Shown here: piece by piece, positions 41,838 through 51,564 of the stretch
How the letters are laid out: every line of letters begins with the position of its first letter
Position numbering within the stretch: the stretch's first letter is position 1
Assembly (NCBI GenBank): GCA_001179885.1
Contig: CVSD01000053.1
Location: forward strand, 7,501 to 62,813
Direction: 5' to 3'
DNA: 55,313 nucleotides
From: Candidatus Pelagibacter communis
Lineage (GTDB): Bacteria > Pseudomonadota > Alphaproteobacteria > Pelagibacterales > Pelagibacteraceae
Translations under genes and position numbers: made by a program
The notes under the pieces: model-generated
Database searches by the model: none
Seen by the model: the letters and a program-made list of their open reading frames with translations, nothing else
What the model was told of the DNA's origin: nothing

Positions 41838-42398
41838 TTAAACTTTTTTAACGTATTCTAATGTTCTAGTGTCTACTATAATATTGTCGTCTGCTTCAAT
41901 AAAAGGAGGGACTTGAATACTTAATCCATTATTTAAAATTGCTGGCTTGTAGGAAGAAGACACAGTTTGACCTCTTAATGCTGCATCTGTGCTTTCAATT
42001 TTGCATGTGACTTGATTTGGCAATTCTACAGAAATAGGCTTTTCATTATAAAAACTTACTGTTACCTCAAGATTTTCAGTTAATAATTTACCTTTATCAC
42101 CAACGATACTTTTTTTTATCTCTGTTTGTTCAAAAGTTTTAGGATCCATAAAAAAGTAATTTTGTTCATCCTGGTATAAATAATTGAAACTAATTTCATC
42201 CAAGGAGGCTTTTTCTACAGTTTCACTAGATCTAAACCTCTCATTTAGCTTTGTATTTTTGTTGACACTTTTCATCTCAACTTGAGCAAATGCACCACCC
42301 TTTCCAGGTTTTACATGTTGTGTTTTTAATACTTGCCATAAATCATCTTTATGCTCTAAAAGCATACCAATTCTAATTTCACCAGCATTAATTTTCAT
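41838..42398 (-). CDS. efp: elongation factor P
   Basis: EF-P relieves ribosome stalling at proline stretches. The protein has MKINAGEIRIGMLLEHKDDLWQV at the N-terminus. The loop KHVKPGKGGAF carries the lysine at the tip that is modified in many bacteria. The middle and C-terminal beta domains include NYFFMDPKTFEQ and GLSIQVPPFIE. Length is 186 residues, as usual. No epmA gene is seen nearby. It overlaps thiE by 4 bases. Confidence 0.95.
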   Translation of the reverse strand: MKINAGEIRIGMLLEHKDDLWQVLKTQHVKPGKGGAFAQVEMKSVNKNTKLNERFRSSETVEKASLDEISFNYLYQDEQNYFFMDPKTFEQTEIKKSIVGDKGKLLTENLEVTVSFYNEKPISVELPNQVTCKIESTDAALRGQTVSSSYKPAILNNGLSIQVPPFIEADDNIIVDTRTLEYVKKV

Positions 42399-43009
42399 AT
42401 TAGTTTTTTTATTGCATCTTTGGGTTTTAATTTTTTATTTTTCCAAATGTAGCTTGAGATAGCTAAAAAGTTTGCTTTATTCAACAAGAGATTTTTATAG
42501 TTATCTTGATTAATTCCACCAATAGCAACAATTGGAGTTTTTGTTATCTTCCTAGCTTTTTTGAGTAAACTAATTGATGCTTTAAATTTAACCTTTTTAG
42601 TTATCGAGGAATTGAAGGCTCCAAAAGCTAAGTAGTCAGCTTTATTTTTATTAGCAATTTTTGCTAATTTTATTGAGTTATGACATGTAATTCCTATTAT
42701 CTTATCTCCAATTAATTTTCTTGCTTGAGAGATATTCATATCGCTTTGACCCAAATGGCATCCATCAGCGTTTAATTTTTTAGCAAGATAAACATCATCG
42801 TTTACCAAAAATTTTACATTAAATTTTTTGCATATTTTTTTGATTTTTTTTCCTATTTTTAATTTTTTTTTGAAATTTTCTTTTTTAAGTCTTAGTTGAA
42901 AAAAACTAACTTTTTTTTGTTTTAAAACTTTAATTAAATCTACATAGAATAATTTGTAAATTTTAGCTGGAGAAATAAGATAAATAAATTTTTTTTTATT
43001 AAATCTCAA
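42395..43009 (-). CDS. thiE: thiamine-phosphate synthase
   Basis: ThiE joins HMP-pyrophosphate and thiazole phosphate to thiamine phosphate. The small barrel protein of 204 residues has FFQLRLKKEN, FLVNDDVYLAKKLNADGCHLGQSDM, IIGITCHNS and the phosphate-binding IVAIGGIN. SAR11 is known to need external pyrimidine precursor, so a retained ThiE fits a partial salvage pathway. It starts at TTG inside the aldolase gene, overlapping by 11 bases. Confidence 0.9.
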   Translation of the reverse strand: MRFNKKKFIYLISPAKIYKLFYVDLIKVLKQKKVSFFQLRLKKENFKKKLKIGKKIKKICKKFNVKFLVNDDVYLAKKLNADGCHLGQSDMNISQARKLIGDKIIGITCHNSIKLAKIANKNKADYLAFGAFNSSITKKVKFKASISLLKKARKITKTPIVAIGGINQDNYKNLLLNKANFLAISSYIWKNKKLKPKDAIKKLI

Positions 43010-44006
43010 GCTCTTTAGACCATTTTCCTTGAGCAGCTAAAGTATTCATTTTTGCTCGGTGGTTAAAAATTTTTTGAGTACCTTCAATATTATTTAAATC
43101 CTTCGACCAGAATTTTAATGCACTTTGTTGAAGGGCTCTTCCATAAGAATAGCTCATTATAAAGTTTGTTTTATTAAGTTTATTTATTAAATTTAAATTT
43201 TCTGTTGCCTCTATTTCTGATTGACCCCCAGATAAAAAAGCAATTCCAGGCACCTCTGATGGAACTGAACTCTTTAAACATTGTAAGGTTAATTTTGCAA
43301 CTTCCTCTTTAGAAATTTTTTCTTTAGATTTATTCCCAGCCAAGATCATGTTGGGTTTTAATATAATTCCTTTTAAATCAACTTTATGTAAAATTAATTC
43401 TTCAAAGCATTTTTTGATTACTTCAGAAGTTTTTTCATAACATTCTTTTGCTGAGTGTTCACCCTCCATAAGAACCTCAGGTTCTACAATTGGAACCATA
43501 TTGCATTCTTGAACTAATGCAGAGTATCTTGCTAATGCATGGGCGTTAGATTCTATCGAGAGTTTACTTGGATAATTTTTAGAGATAATGTAAACACCTC
43601 TCCATTTTGTAAATTTTGCCCCAAGCTCGTAATATTCTTTTAATCTTTCTCTTAAGCCATCCAGACCTTCAGTAATTTTTTCATCTGGTGAGCCTGATAG
43701 GACTTTAGCTCCAGTATCAACTTTAATACCAGGATTTGAACCAATTTTTGAAATTAATTCTGGGATCTTATTTTTTCTTGAAGATATTTGTTTTATTGTT
43801 TCGTCATATAGAATTACACCTCCAATACATTCATTCATACTTGAGGCAGTAAAAAGTGTTTCTCTAAATAGCAATCTATTTTGTGGAGTTGATGGAACGT
43901 TGACACTTTCCAATCTTTTGGTCATTGTTCCGGTACTTTCATCAGCAGCTAATATACCCTTTCCATTTTCAAGAATTTTTAATGCAATGTTATTTAATTC
44001 TGACAT
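42999..44006 (-). CDS. fba: class I fructose-bisphosphate aldolase
   Basis: This is the eukaryote-like Schiff-base aldolase: GKGILAADESTGTMTKRL near the N-terminus, VNVPSTPQNRLLFRETLF, FTKWRGVYII, VEPEVLMEG, KVDLKGIILKPNMILAG with the catalytic lysine, and FLSGGQSEIEAT. Length is 335 residues. It interconverts fructose-1,6-bisphosphate with DHAP and glyceraldehyde-3-phosphate, next to pgk, gap and tkt. Most bacteria use class II, so class I is notable but not rare in this group. Confidence 0.95.
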   Translation of the reverse strand: MSELNNIALKILENGKGILAADESTGTMTKRLESVNVPSTPQNRLLFRETLFTASSMNECIGGVILYDETIKQISSRKNKIPELISKIGSNPGIKVDTGAKVLSGSPDEKITEGLDGLRERLKEYYELGAKFTKWRGVYIISKNYPSKLSIESNAHALARYSALVQECNMVPIVEPEVLMEGEHSAKECYEKTSEVIKKCFEELILHKVDLKGIILKPNMILAGNKSKEKISKEEVAKLTLQCLKSSVPSEVPGIAFLSGGQSEIEATENLNLINKLNKTNFIMSYSYGRALQQSALKFWSKDLNNIEGTQKIFNHRAKMNTLAAQGKWSKELEI

Positions 44007-44007
44007 A

Positions 44008-45186
44008 TCAATTTAGAGCTTTTATACCAGGAAGTTCTTTTCCTTCAAGGTATTCTAAAAATGCACCACCAGCAGTTGAAACAAAATTAAAATCTTTTAT
44101 TGCATTGATTTGATTTATAACCGCTACTGTATCTCCACCTCCTACGACAGAGTAAATTGATTTATTTTTATTTTTTTTTATAATTGATTTTGCAATCTCA
44201 TAACTACCATTTGCAAAACTTGGATTTTCAAAATAACCAGCTGGACCATTCCAGAGAACAGTTTTACTAGTTTCAATAATATATTTAATTTTTTCAATTG
44301 TTTTTGGCCCAATATCTAAAATCAAATCTTCATTTTTAATATCAACTAATTCTTTAACTTTTGACTTATCATCCATAGTTTTTCCAACCAAAACATCAAT
44401 AGGAAATACAATTTTACATAAGTTATTTTTTGATGACTCGAAAATTTCTTTAATAATTTTTTCACAATTTTCCTCTTTAATTGATTTACCTATATTGTAA
44501 CCTCTATACTTAATAATATTATTACCCATCCCTCCCACAATAATTATGTTATCAAATTTTGGTATTAAATTTTTGATTATTCCAATTTTAGTTGAAATTT
44601 TTGAACCCCCAATAATACAAGTAATTGGTTTTTTAATTTCTGTTGTAACTTTTTTGAGGGCGTTTATTTCTGTTTCTAATTGTAATCCAGCAAATGATGG
44701 AAGAAATTCTGTAATTTTACTTACAGATGCGTGAGCTCTATGAGAACAAGAAAATGAGTCATTAACATAAAGATCAGCAAGGTTAGCCAAATGTTTTGCA
44801 AAAGATACATCATTTTCTTCTTCTTCTTTATAAAATCTTATATTTTCTAAAAAAACTATTTGATTATCAGAGCTTTTAAATAAATCCTCTTTTTTTAATT
44901 GAAAAATATTATCATCAATTAGTTTAATTTTTTTTTTTATTTTTTTTTCTAAATTTTCACAAATTGGTTTAAGTGATAGTTCTTTATTTACTTTTCCTTT
45001 TGGTCGACCAACATGGGAAATTATAATAATTTTTGATTTTTTCTCAGTTAAAAAATTAATAATTGGGATAATCTTGTTAATTCTTGTTTCATCAGTGATA
45101 ATACCATTTTTTAATGGAACATTTAAATCTAGTCTTAACAAAACTCTTTTTTGATAAAGATTTTCTTGATCTTTAATATTATTCAT
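44008..45186 (-). CDS. pgk: phosphoglycerate kinase
   Basis: Pgk interconverts 1,3-bisphosphoglycerate and 3-phosphoglycerate with ADP/ATP. Motifs are VLLRLDLNVPLKNG, IIIISHVGRPKG, FLENIRFYKEEE, the SFSCSHRAHASV substrate site, and the nucleotide-binding VLWNGPAGYFENP, then SVVGGGDTVAV and FVSTAGGAFLEYLEG. Length is 392 residues. It lies directly after gap (1 base overlap) and before fba (1 base gap). Confidence 0.95.
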   Translation of the reverse strand: MNNIKDQENLYQKRVLLRLDLNVPLKNGIITDETRINKIIPIINFLTEKKSKIIIISHVGRPKGKVNKELSLKPICENLEKKIKKKIKLIDDNIFQLKKEDLFKSSDNQIVFLENIRFYKEEEENDVSFAKHLANLADLYVNDSFSCSHRAHASVSKITEFLPSFAGLQLETEINALKKVTTEIKKPITCIIGGSKISTKIGIIKNLIPKFDNIIIVGGMGNNIIKYRGYNIGKSIKEENCEKIIKEIFESSKNNLCKIVFPIDVLVGKTMDDKSKVKELVDIKNEDLILDIGPKTIEKIKYIIETSKTVLWNGPAGYFENPSFANGSYEIAKSIIKKNKNKSIYSVVGGGDTVAVINQINAIKDFNFVSTAGGAFLEYLEGKELPGIKALN

Positions 45187-46187
45187 TAAGAAATCTTGTG
45201 AAGATATTCAGCTATATCACACATTCTGTTAGAAAAGCCCCACTCATTATCATACCAAGCTGAAATTTTACCCATATTATTTCCCACTACACTGGTTAAA
45301 TCTGCGTCAACAATTGATGAGGCAGGATTGTGATTAAAATCTACAGATACAAGTTTTTCTCTGGTGATTTTAAGAATTTTATTTTTTTTGCTAAATTTTT
45401 CAAATGCTGAATTAATTTTTTCAATACTTAAACTTTTTTTTGTACAAAAAACAAGCTCAATTAAAGAAACATTTGGAGTAGGCACTCTCATAGCCACTCC
45501 TTCTAATTTTCCTTTTAGAGATGGGATAATTTCACCAATTGCTTTAGATGCGCCAGTTGAAGTTGGCACAATTGATTGACTTGCAGATCGAGCTCTTCTT
45601 GGATCCTTATGTGAGTTATCTAAAATTCTTTGATCACTGGTAAAAGCATGTATTGTTGTCATAAAACCTTTTTCAATTTCAAAGTTTTCATTTATAACAT
45701 GAGCAACTGGTGCTAGGCAATTTGTAGTACATGATGCAGCAGAAATAATTTTATCATCTTTTTTTAATTCTGACTCATTGACACCATAAACGATAGTTTT
45801 GTCTGCATTTTTACATGGAGCTGATACTATAACTTTTTTTGCTCCATTTTTAAGATGTGGTAATAATTTATCTTTAGAATTAAATTTACCAGTGCATTCA
45901 AAAACATAATCAACGCCATATTTTTTCCAATTAATCTTATTAGAATCTGTTTCTTGGCTAAATGTAATTTTGTTTTTGTTTATAATTAAATGCTTGTTAT
46001 CAAAACTAATATTTGTATTAAATTTTCCATGTATAGAGTCATATTTTAAAAGAGATGAGCAAGCTTCAGAATTAGTTCTGTTATTGATATGTTTTATTTC
46101 AATATCTTGATTTTCTTTTTCAATAATAGATCGGATTATCATTCTCCCAATTCTACCCATTCCATTAATTCCAATTTTTATGCTCAT
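45186..46187 (-). CDS. gap: glyceraldehyde-3-phosphate dehydrogenase (canonical)
   Basis: The 333-residue enzyme has the intact active site [16 protein letters not shown] with the catalytic cysteine and both phosphate-site threonines. [41 protein letters not shown] and [11 protein letters not shown] follow. It contrasts with the altered paralogue at 5287-6330. It overlaps tkt by four bases and pgk by one, forming tkt-gap-pgk-fba. Confidence 0.96.
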   Translation of the reverse strand: MSIKIGINGMGRIGRMIIRSIIEKENQDIEIKHINNRTNSEACSSLLKYDSIHGKFNTNISFDNKHLIINKNKITFSQETDSNKINWKKYGVDYVFECTGKFNSKDKLLPHLKNGAKKVIVSAPCKNADKTIVYGVNESELKKDDKIISAASCTTNCLAPVAHVINENFEIEKGFMTTIHAFTSDQRILDNSHKDPRRARSASQSIVPTSTGASKAIGEIIPSLKGKLEGVAMRVPTPNVSLIELVFCTKKSLSIEKINSAFEKFSKKNKILKITREKLVSVDFNHNPASSIVDADLTSVVGNNMGKISAWYDNEWGFSNRMCDIAEYLHKIS

Positions 46188-48124
46188 AATTTTTCTTTAA
46201 TCTTTCTAACTAAGTTTTCTGTATTCAATCCAAAATGATTATAAATTTTTTTATATGGTGCACTTTTTCCAAAATCATTTATCCCGAAGTTTATTCCGTT
46301 GTTGCCAGTATATTTTTTCCAATAACCTGTTTCAGAAGCTTCAATTGAAACAACAAGTTTAGTTTCATTTAAAATTTTATTTTTGTAGTCCTCATTTTGT
46401 TGATCAAATAATTTTTGGCAAGGCATTGATATTATTTTGGAATAAATGCCATCTATGGCTAATTTATGACTAACTTCACTTGCTAAACTAGTTTCAGATC
46501 CAGTGGCTATAATTGTAACACTTATATTGTCTCCTGTTCTTAAAATTTCATAAGCTCCAGCTGATGACTCATTTTTTAAGGAACTTTTTACTCTTACCGG
46601 ATTTATTGCTTGTCTTGTTAAAGCTATAACGCTTGGCGTATTTTTACTTTCGAGAGCTAATTGCCAACATTCAAAAGTTTCAATGAGGTCTGAAGGTCTA
46701 AATACATTTAAGTTTGGAATTGATCTAAGACTTGTTAATTGTTCTATTGGTTGATGAGTAGGACCATCTTCACCTAAACCAATAGAATCATGTGTAAATA
46801 TATAGATAACTCTTTGCTTCATCATTGCGGCCAATCTGATAGATGGCTTACAATAATCACTAAATATTAAAAACGTTCCTCCATAAGGAATTAAATTACT
46901 ATGCAAGGCTATACCATTCATTATTCCACACATGGCATGTTCCCTAACTCCATAATGAATATAGTTTCCTGAAAAACTACCTGGTTTGATTATTTTATGA
47001 TTTTTTGTTTTGGTGTTATTTGAGCCTGCTAAATCAGCTGACCCACCAATTAAATTTGGTAATTTAGTAGCAATATCTAAAAACATTTCAGAGGTTTTTC
47101 TTGTTGCTATTGATTTTAAATTTCTTAAATATTCATTTTTTTTCTTTTCAATTAAATTTTTTAAAGAAGTTATCTTATTATTTTTAAAATTTATTTTAAA
47201 TTTCTTTTCATGTTTTTTTGCTTTTTGTTCAGCTTTTTTTCCAATATTTCTCCATTCAATTAATAAATTATCTGGAATTTTAAAAGGTTCATAAGTCCAC
47301 TTTAATTTTTTTCTCACTAACTTAATTTCATCTTCTCCTAATGGGCTTCCATGTGATGATGCACTACCACTTTTATTAGGGGATCCATAACCAATTGTTG
47401 TTTTACAAGAAATTGCAATAGGTCTTTTAGATTTTTGAGCTTTAATTAGTGCTCTTGATATTTCTCTATAATTATGCCCATTAATTTTAAGATAATTCCA
47501 ACCATAACTTTTGAATCTTTTTTCATGATTATCTGAAACAGCCAAATTAGTTGGACCATCAATTGAAATAGAATTATTATCAAATAATAAAATAAGATTT
47601 TTTAATTTTAAATGTCCGGCTAGACTCAAAGCTTCGTGACTTATTCCTTCCATTAAACAACCATCACCAGCTAGAACATAAGTTTTGTGATCAATTTTTT
47701 TTTTTCCAAATCTATTTTTTAGGATTTCTTCTGAAATTGCGAAACCAACAGCATTAGAAATTCCTTGTCCTAAAGGACCGGTTGTAGTTTCAATACCAGT
47801 ATTTGGTTGATACTCAGGATGACCTGCACATATTGAGTCCAGCTGTCTAAAGTTTTTAATGTCATTTAATGAAATGCTTTTATAGCCAGTAAGGTAAAGT
47901 AATGAATAAAGTAGCATGGATCCATGACCTGCAGAAAGAACAAATCTATCCCTATTAATCCAACTTGGATTTATTGGATTAAAATTTAAAAAATCTTTAA
48001 AAAGAACTGTTACTACATCTGCCATTCCCATGGGCATACCGGGATGACCAGAATTGGCATTTTGAACAGCATCGATAGATAAAAATCTGATGCAATTAGC
48101 CAATTCTTTATAAAGTTTACTCAA
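46184..48124 (-). CDS. tkt: transketolase
   Basis: The 646-residue protein has all TPP-binding and substrate segments. These include [35 protein letters not shown], the [18 protein letters not shown] motif with DNN (about residues 152-184), and [22 protein letters not shown] and [14 protein letters not shown]. It starts at TTG 48124 with AGGA seven bases upstream. It transfers two-carbon units in the pentose phosphate pathway. Bases 47434-47496 of this gene (residues 210-230) reappear inverted at the right end of the window. Confidence 0.95.
   Translation of the reverse strand: MSKLYKELANCIRFLSIDAVQNANSGHPGMPMGMADVVTVLFKDFLNFNPINPSWINRDRFVLSAGHGSMLLYSLLYLTGYKSISLNDIKNFRQLDSICAGHPEYQPNTGIETTTGPLGQGISNAVGFAISEEILKNRFGKKKIDHKTYVLAGDGCLMEGISHEALSLAGHLKLKNLILLFDNNSISIDGPTNLAVSDNHEKRFKSYGWNYLKINGHNYREISRALIKAQKSKRPIAISCKTTIGYGSPNKSGSASSHGSPLGEDEIKLVRKKLKWTYEPFKIPDNLLIEWRNIGKKAEQKAKKHEKKFKINFKNNKITSLKNLIEKKKNEYLRNLKSIATRKTSEMFLDIATKLPNLIGGSADLAGSNNTKTKNHKIIKPGSFSGNYIHYGVREHAMCGIMNGIALHSNLIPYGGTFLIFSDYCKPSIRLAAMMKQRVIYIFTHDSIGLGEDGPTHQPIEQLTSLRSIPNLNVFRPSDLIETFECWQLALESKNTPSVIALTRQAINPVRVKSSLKNESSAGAYEILRTGDNISVTIIATGSETSLASEVSHKLAIDGIYSKIISMPCQKLFDQQNEDYKNKILNETKLVVSIEASETGYWKKYTGNNGINFGINDFGKSAPYKKIYNHFGLNTENLVRKIKEKL
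47434..47496 (-). repeat. tkt segment duplicated (inverted) at the window end
   Basis: The reverse complement of these 63 bases is identical to 55251-55313. It is ordinary tkt coding sequence here, so this copy is the original. Confidence 0.9.
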
Positions 48125-48179
48125 GCAATTATCCTGTCTAGACTAAGAAGATTCTATTTAATAATATAAATATATATAT

Positions 48180-48503
48180 ATGAATTCTGTATCTGAAAAA
48201 GAAAAAAAACTTAATTTGGCGTTAACAAAATTAAAAAATTTAAATCTTAAAAACTCAGACATAAAAAAAGATATTGAAAATTTAAGTAATCAAAAAAATC
48301 AATTAGAAATTGAAAAACAAGAATTAGAGGAAAAATATAAAAGTTTAGTAACTGATTATGATGATTTAAGTAAAAAATTAGAGGAATTTGAAAATCAAGA
48401 AAAGGTGGAACAAAAAAAACATTTAGAGCTCTCTGAAAAAATTGATGAATTAAATCAAGAAACGGATATTTTACTTGATGAGGTAGATAAATGGCAAACG
48501 TAA
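48180..48503 (+). CDS. DUF4164-like coiled-coil protein upstream of zapA
   Basis: The 107-residue protein is almost wholly charged coiled coil (residues about 5-105, rich in K, E, L heptads), without membrane or catalytic motifs. A DUF4164-type coiled-coil gene directly before zapA is the usual alphaproteobacterial arrangement, so I give that family by position and form. It overlaps zapA by 13 bases. It probably helps the Z-ring or its regulation, but this is inferred. It is divergent from tkt with a 55 base gap. Confidence 0.7.
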   Translation: MNSVSEKEKKLNLALTKLKNLNLKNSDIKKDIENLSNQKNQLEIEKQELEEKYKSLVTDYDDLSKKLEEFENQEKVEQKKHLELSEKIDELNQETDILLDEVDKWQT

Positions 48504-48934
48504 GTATTAAATTTAATGGAAAAGAATTTTTGTTGTCATGTGAAGACGGTCAAGAAGAACATTTAGAGGAATTATTAATTCAAATTAATCAAAAATTTAA
48601 TAATCTTAAAAATGATTTAGGAAATCTTGGAGAAAATAAGCTTTTATTGATTACTGCAGTAAAAGTTATGGATGAATATTACGAGACAAAAAAAAAAGTA
48701 GAGCAAAAAAAAGTTGAGTTGAAAAATCTTTCTGAGAAATTTAAAGAACTAAAATCTTTGGTATATGAATATAAAGATAGAAAAGAAAATGAAATAAAAG
48801 AGTTAAACGATAATCATTATAGGCTTAAAAATGAAATTGAAATCAATCAAAAAAACTATGAGAAACTAATAGATGAAGCGGCTGACGAAATTTCAAATTT
48901 TGTTGAAAAAGCAAATCTAGAGAATTTATCTTAA
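48491..48934 (+). CDS. zapA: cell division protein ZapA
   Basis: ZapA binds FtsZ and stabilises the Z-ring. The N-terminal globular part (VSIKFNGKEFLLSCEDGQEEHLEELLIQIN) is the conserved ZapA domain and the C-terminal half (about residues 60-145) is a long coiled coil that extends the dimer. With 147 residues it is longer than the E. coli protein by about 35, in the coil. It precedes the formyltetrahydrofolate ligase gene by nine bases, so no 6S RNA fits between them, although that is its place in many proteobacteria. Confidence 0.88.
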   Translation: MANVSIKFNGKEFLLSCEDGQEEHLEELLIQINQKFNNLKNDLGNLGENKLLLITAVKVMDEYYETKKKVEQKKVELKNLSEKFKELKSLVYEYKDRKENEIKELNDNHYRLKNEIEINQKNYEKLIDEAADEISNFVEKANLENLS

Positions 48935-48943
48935 TTAATTTTT

Positions 48944-49486
48944 GTGAATAAGTCTGAAATTAGAAAAAAAATACTTAAAACTAGAAAACAAAATATTTCT
49001 AATAATTTAGTAATTAATTTTAAATACATATTAGACATTTTAAGAAAATATAAAGGGTGCAGAAAAACTATCGGTGGTTATTATCCTTATAATTATGAAG
49101 TAAACCCAATTGATATCTTAGAGAAATTTGAAAAACAAAATTACCAAATTTCTTTACCAAAAATAAAAAAAAATTTTAAAATGGATTTTTTTCGATGGTC
49201 AATTAATGACCCTCTTTCAATAAATAAATATGGAATACCTGAACCTACTTCAAATAAAATTGTTAACCCAAGTATTTTATTAGTTCCACTAGTCGCATTT
49301 GATAGAGATCTATATAGGATTGGTTACGGTGGTGGATTTTACGATAGATATATCCATAGAATAAAAAAAAATAAAAAAATTATAACAATTGGATTAGCTT
49401 ATTCCTTTCAAAAGGTTAAAAAGATACCAGTAAATAAATATGATTTAAAACTGGATCATATTGTGACAAATAAAGGAATTATATGA
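48944..49486 (+). CDS. 5-formyltetrahydrofolate cyclo-ligase
   Basis: The enzyme (YgfA/Fau) converts 5-formyl-THF to 5,10-methenyl-THF with ATP. The 180-residue protein has KSEIRKKILKTRK at the N-terminus, KKTIGGYYPYNYEVNP, LLVPLVAFDRDLYRIGYGGGFYDRYI with the ATP-binding glycines, and IGLAYSFQKV. It starts at GTG. It lies between zapA and the YmdB-like gene, with a four base overlap with the latter. Confidence 0.92.
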   Translation: MNKSEIRKKILKTRKQNISNNLVINFKYILDILRKYKGCRKTIGGYYPYNYEVNPIDILEKFEKQNYQISLPKIKKNFKMDFFRWSINDPLSINKYGIPEPTSNKIVNPSILLVPLVAFDRDLYRIGYGGGFYDRYIHRIKKNKKIITIGLAYSFQKVKKIPVNKYDLKLDHIVTNKGII

Positions 49487-50286
49487 GAATTTTATTTTTA
49501 GGAGATGTTGTTGGAACTTCAGGTTGTTCTAAGATTATGAATAATCTTCTTAACCAAATTAAGAAAAATAATATTGATTTCGTCATAGTTAACGGAGAAA
49601 ACGCTGCTGAGGCAGGCGTAGGATTAACAAAAGAAATATGTCAAGATTTTTTTAATTGCGGAGTTAATGTAATTACAACTGGGAATCACGTATGGGATCA
49701 AAAAGATATAATGGATTTTATCGATAAAGAAAATCGGTTGCTCCGCCCAAAAAATTTATTTGAACCTTCTCCTGGAAAAGGATTCGAAGTTTATAAAACT
49801 GAACAAAATATAAAAATTGGTGTTCTAAATTTAATGGGAAATGTTTTTATGAAAAAATGTGATGATGTTTTTGAAATTTCAAAAAATTTTTTAAAAAAAT
49901 ATAAATTAAAAGAAGATTATGATTTTTTAATTGTAGACTTCCATGGAGAAATCACAAGTGAAAAAAATGCTATAGGACATTTCTTTGATGGGAAAGCAAC
50001 TCTAGTAATAGGTACTCATACTCATATCCCAACCAATGACGCTAGAGTTTTAAAAAAAGGTACGGCTTATCAAACTGATGCAGGTATGTGTGGAGATTAT
50101 GATTCAGTTATAGGAATGAATAAAGATAATTCATTAAATAGATTTATGAAAAAAGATTCAGTTAAACATTATCCTTCAAAAGGTGATGCTACTTTATGTG
50201 GCGTTATTGTAGATTGTAATATAGAAACTGGTTTAGCAAATAAAATAGAAAGTTATATTTTTGGAGGTCAGCTTAACAGTGCTTAA
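49483..50286 (+). CDS. YmdB-family metallophosphoesterase
   Basis: The 267-residue protein is of the TIGR00282/YmdB family. It has MRILFLGDVVGTSG with the first metal-binding Asp, NFVIVNGENAAEAGVGLT, TTGNHVWDQKDI, IVDFHGEITSEK, GTHTHIPTNDARVL and GTAYQTDAGMCGDY. YmdB-like enzymes are phosphodiesterases acting on 2',3'-cyclic nucleotides or cAMP. It sits between the folate gene and yebC, six bases before the latter. Confidence 0.9.
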   Translation: MRILFLGDVVGTSGCSKIMNNLLNQIKKNNIDFVIVNGENAAEAGVGLTKEICQDFFNCGVNVITTGNHVWDQKDIMDFIDKENRLLRPKNLFEPSPGKGFEVYKTEQNIKIGVLNLMGNVFMKKCDDVFEISKNFLKKYKLKEDYDFLIVDFHGEITSEKNAIGHFFDGKATLVIGTHTHIPTNDARVLKKGTAYQTDAGMCGDYDSVIGMNKDNSLNRFMKKDSVKHYPSKGDATLCGVIVDCNIETGLANKIESYIFGGQLNSA

Positions 50287-50292
50287 ATAATT

Positions 50293-51012
50293 ATGGCAGG
50301 GCATTCGCATTGGGCAGGAATAAAGCATAAAAAGGGTAAGGCCGATAAACAGAGGTCTAAAATTTTTTCTAAGTTATCTAAGGAAATTACTGTAGCAGCA
50401 AAACTTGGTGATAAAGACCCCGCCATGAATCCTAGATTAAGATCCGCAATCCAAGCCGCAAGAACAGCAAATATGCCTAAAGATAATATTGAGAGAGCTA
50501 TAGATAAATCATCTGTCAATACAGAGTTAAACTTTGAAAATCTAAGATATGAAGGTTTTGGGCCTGAGAAAGTGGCTGTAATAGTAGAAACTTTAACTGA
50601 AAATAAAAATAGAACTGCATCAAATATAAGGACAATTTTTCAAAAAGCAGGGGGAAGTCTTGGAACCCAAGGTTCAGCTTCACATAATTTTAATCAACTA
50701 GGAATTATTAAAATTGATAAAAAGGAGATTTCAGATGAAAATATTTTTGAATTAGCTATTGAGGCAGGTGCAGATGAATGTAAAACAAACGATGATTTTC
50801 ATGAAATTCAATGCTCTGTAAATGAAATTTATAATGTTAAAAAAGAATTAGAGAAAAAAATAACTAATTTTATATCAACAGAAATTGAGTGGATTCCACT
50901 CAGCAGTGTTGAGATTTCAAAAGAAAAAAATGAGAGTTTGATTAATTTTTTTGACTCATTACAAGAAGATGACGATGTACAAAATTTTTATTCAAATGCT
51001 AAATTTGTTTAA
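50293..51012 (+). CDS. yebC: YebC/PmpR-family protein
   Basis: The protein starts MAGHSHWAGIKHKKGKADKQR, the family hallmark, and continues with NPRLRSAIQAARTANMPKDNIERAI and the GGSLGTQGSASHNF segment. It is 239 residues, the usual length. YebC proteins are DNA-binding regulators or, by recent work, translation factors that relieve ribosome stalling. It precedes ruvC by six bases, the standard bacterial order yebC-ruvC. Confidence 0.95.
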   Translation: MAGHSHWAGIKHKKGKADKQRSKIFSKLSKEITVAAKLGDKDPAMNPRLRSAIQAARTANMPKDNIERAIDKSSVNTELNFENLRYEGFGPEKVAVIVETLTENKNRTASNIRTIFQKAGGSLGTQGSASHNFNQLGIIKIDKKEISDENIFELAIEAGADECKTNDDFHEIQCSVNEIYNVKKELEKKITNFISTEIEWIPLSSVEISKEKNESLINFFDSLQEDDDVQNFYSNAKFV

Positions 51013-51018
51013 TAAACT

Positions 51019-51513
51019 ATGTTAATAATTGGAATAGACCCTGGCATATCTGGATCAATTTGTTTTTTAGAGAATGGTAAAATCATTGATGTAATTGAAA
51101 TGCCAACAATGGCAGAAGGAAAAAAAAATAAAAGACAAGTAAATGGATCACAAATTTTTAATGAAATTTCAAAAAGAATTCATAAATATACAAATCAAGA
51201 TATTAGAGTTGTAATTGAACAAGTATCAGCTATGCCCGGGCAAGGGGTCACCAGTATGTTTAATTTTGGACAGTCGTTTGGTACTTTAAAGGGAATCTGT
51301 TCTGCAATGCAATTACCTATGTATTTTGTTAGACCTGCAAAATGGAAAAAATATTTTGGTTTAATAAAATCAGAAAAAGATGCTAGTAGGACAAAAGCTA
51401 TAGAAACGTTTCCATATTTTTCATCTAAACTCTCAAAAAAAAAAGATTCTAACAAAGCAGATGCAATATTAATTGCTAGTTTTTATCATGAAACGTATAA
51501 AATTGAGGAATAA
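51019..51513 (+). CDS. ruvC: Holliday junction resolvase RuvC (or RuvC-like)
   Basis: The 164-residue protein begins LIIGIDPGISGSICFL, with the first catalytic Asp, followed by VVIEQVSAMPGQGVTSMFNFGQSFGTLKGI with the Glu, and the C-terminal KADAILIASF with the late Asp. RuvC cuts Holliday junctions with RuvAB. The pattern is close to the shorter, phage-like RuvC form seen in some alphaproteobacteria. No ruvA or ruvB follows here. The location after yebC supports the name. Confidence 0.85.
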   Translation: MLIIGIDPGISGSICFLENGKIIDVIEMPTMAEGKKNKRQVNGSQIFNEISKRIHKYTNQDIRVVIEQVSAMPGQGVTSMFNFGQSFGTLKGICSAMQLPMYFVRPAKWKKYFGLIKSEKDASRTKAIETFPYFSSKLSKKKDSNKADAILIASFYHETYKIEE

Positions 51514-51564
51514 TCTAATAAATTGAAGACAAATTCATGACACAATTAAGTGTGAGAAGGCATT

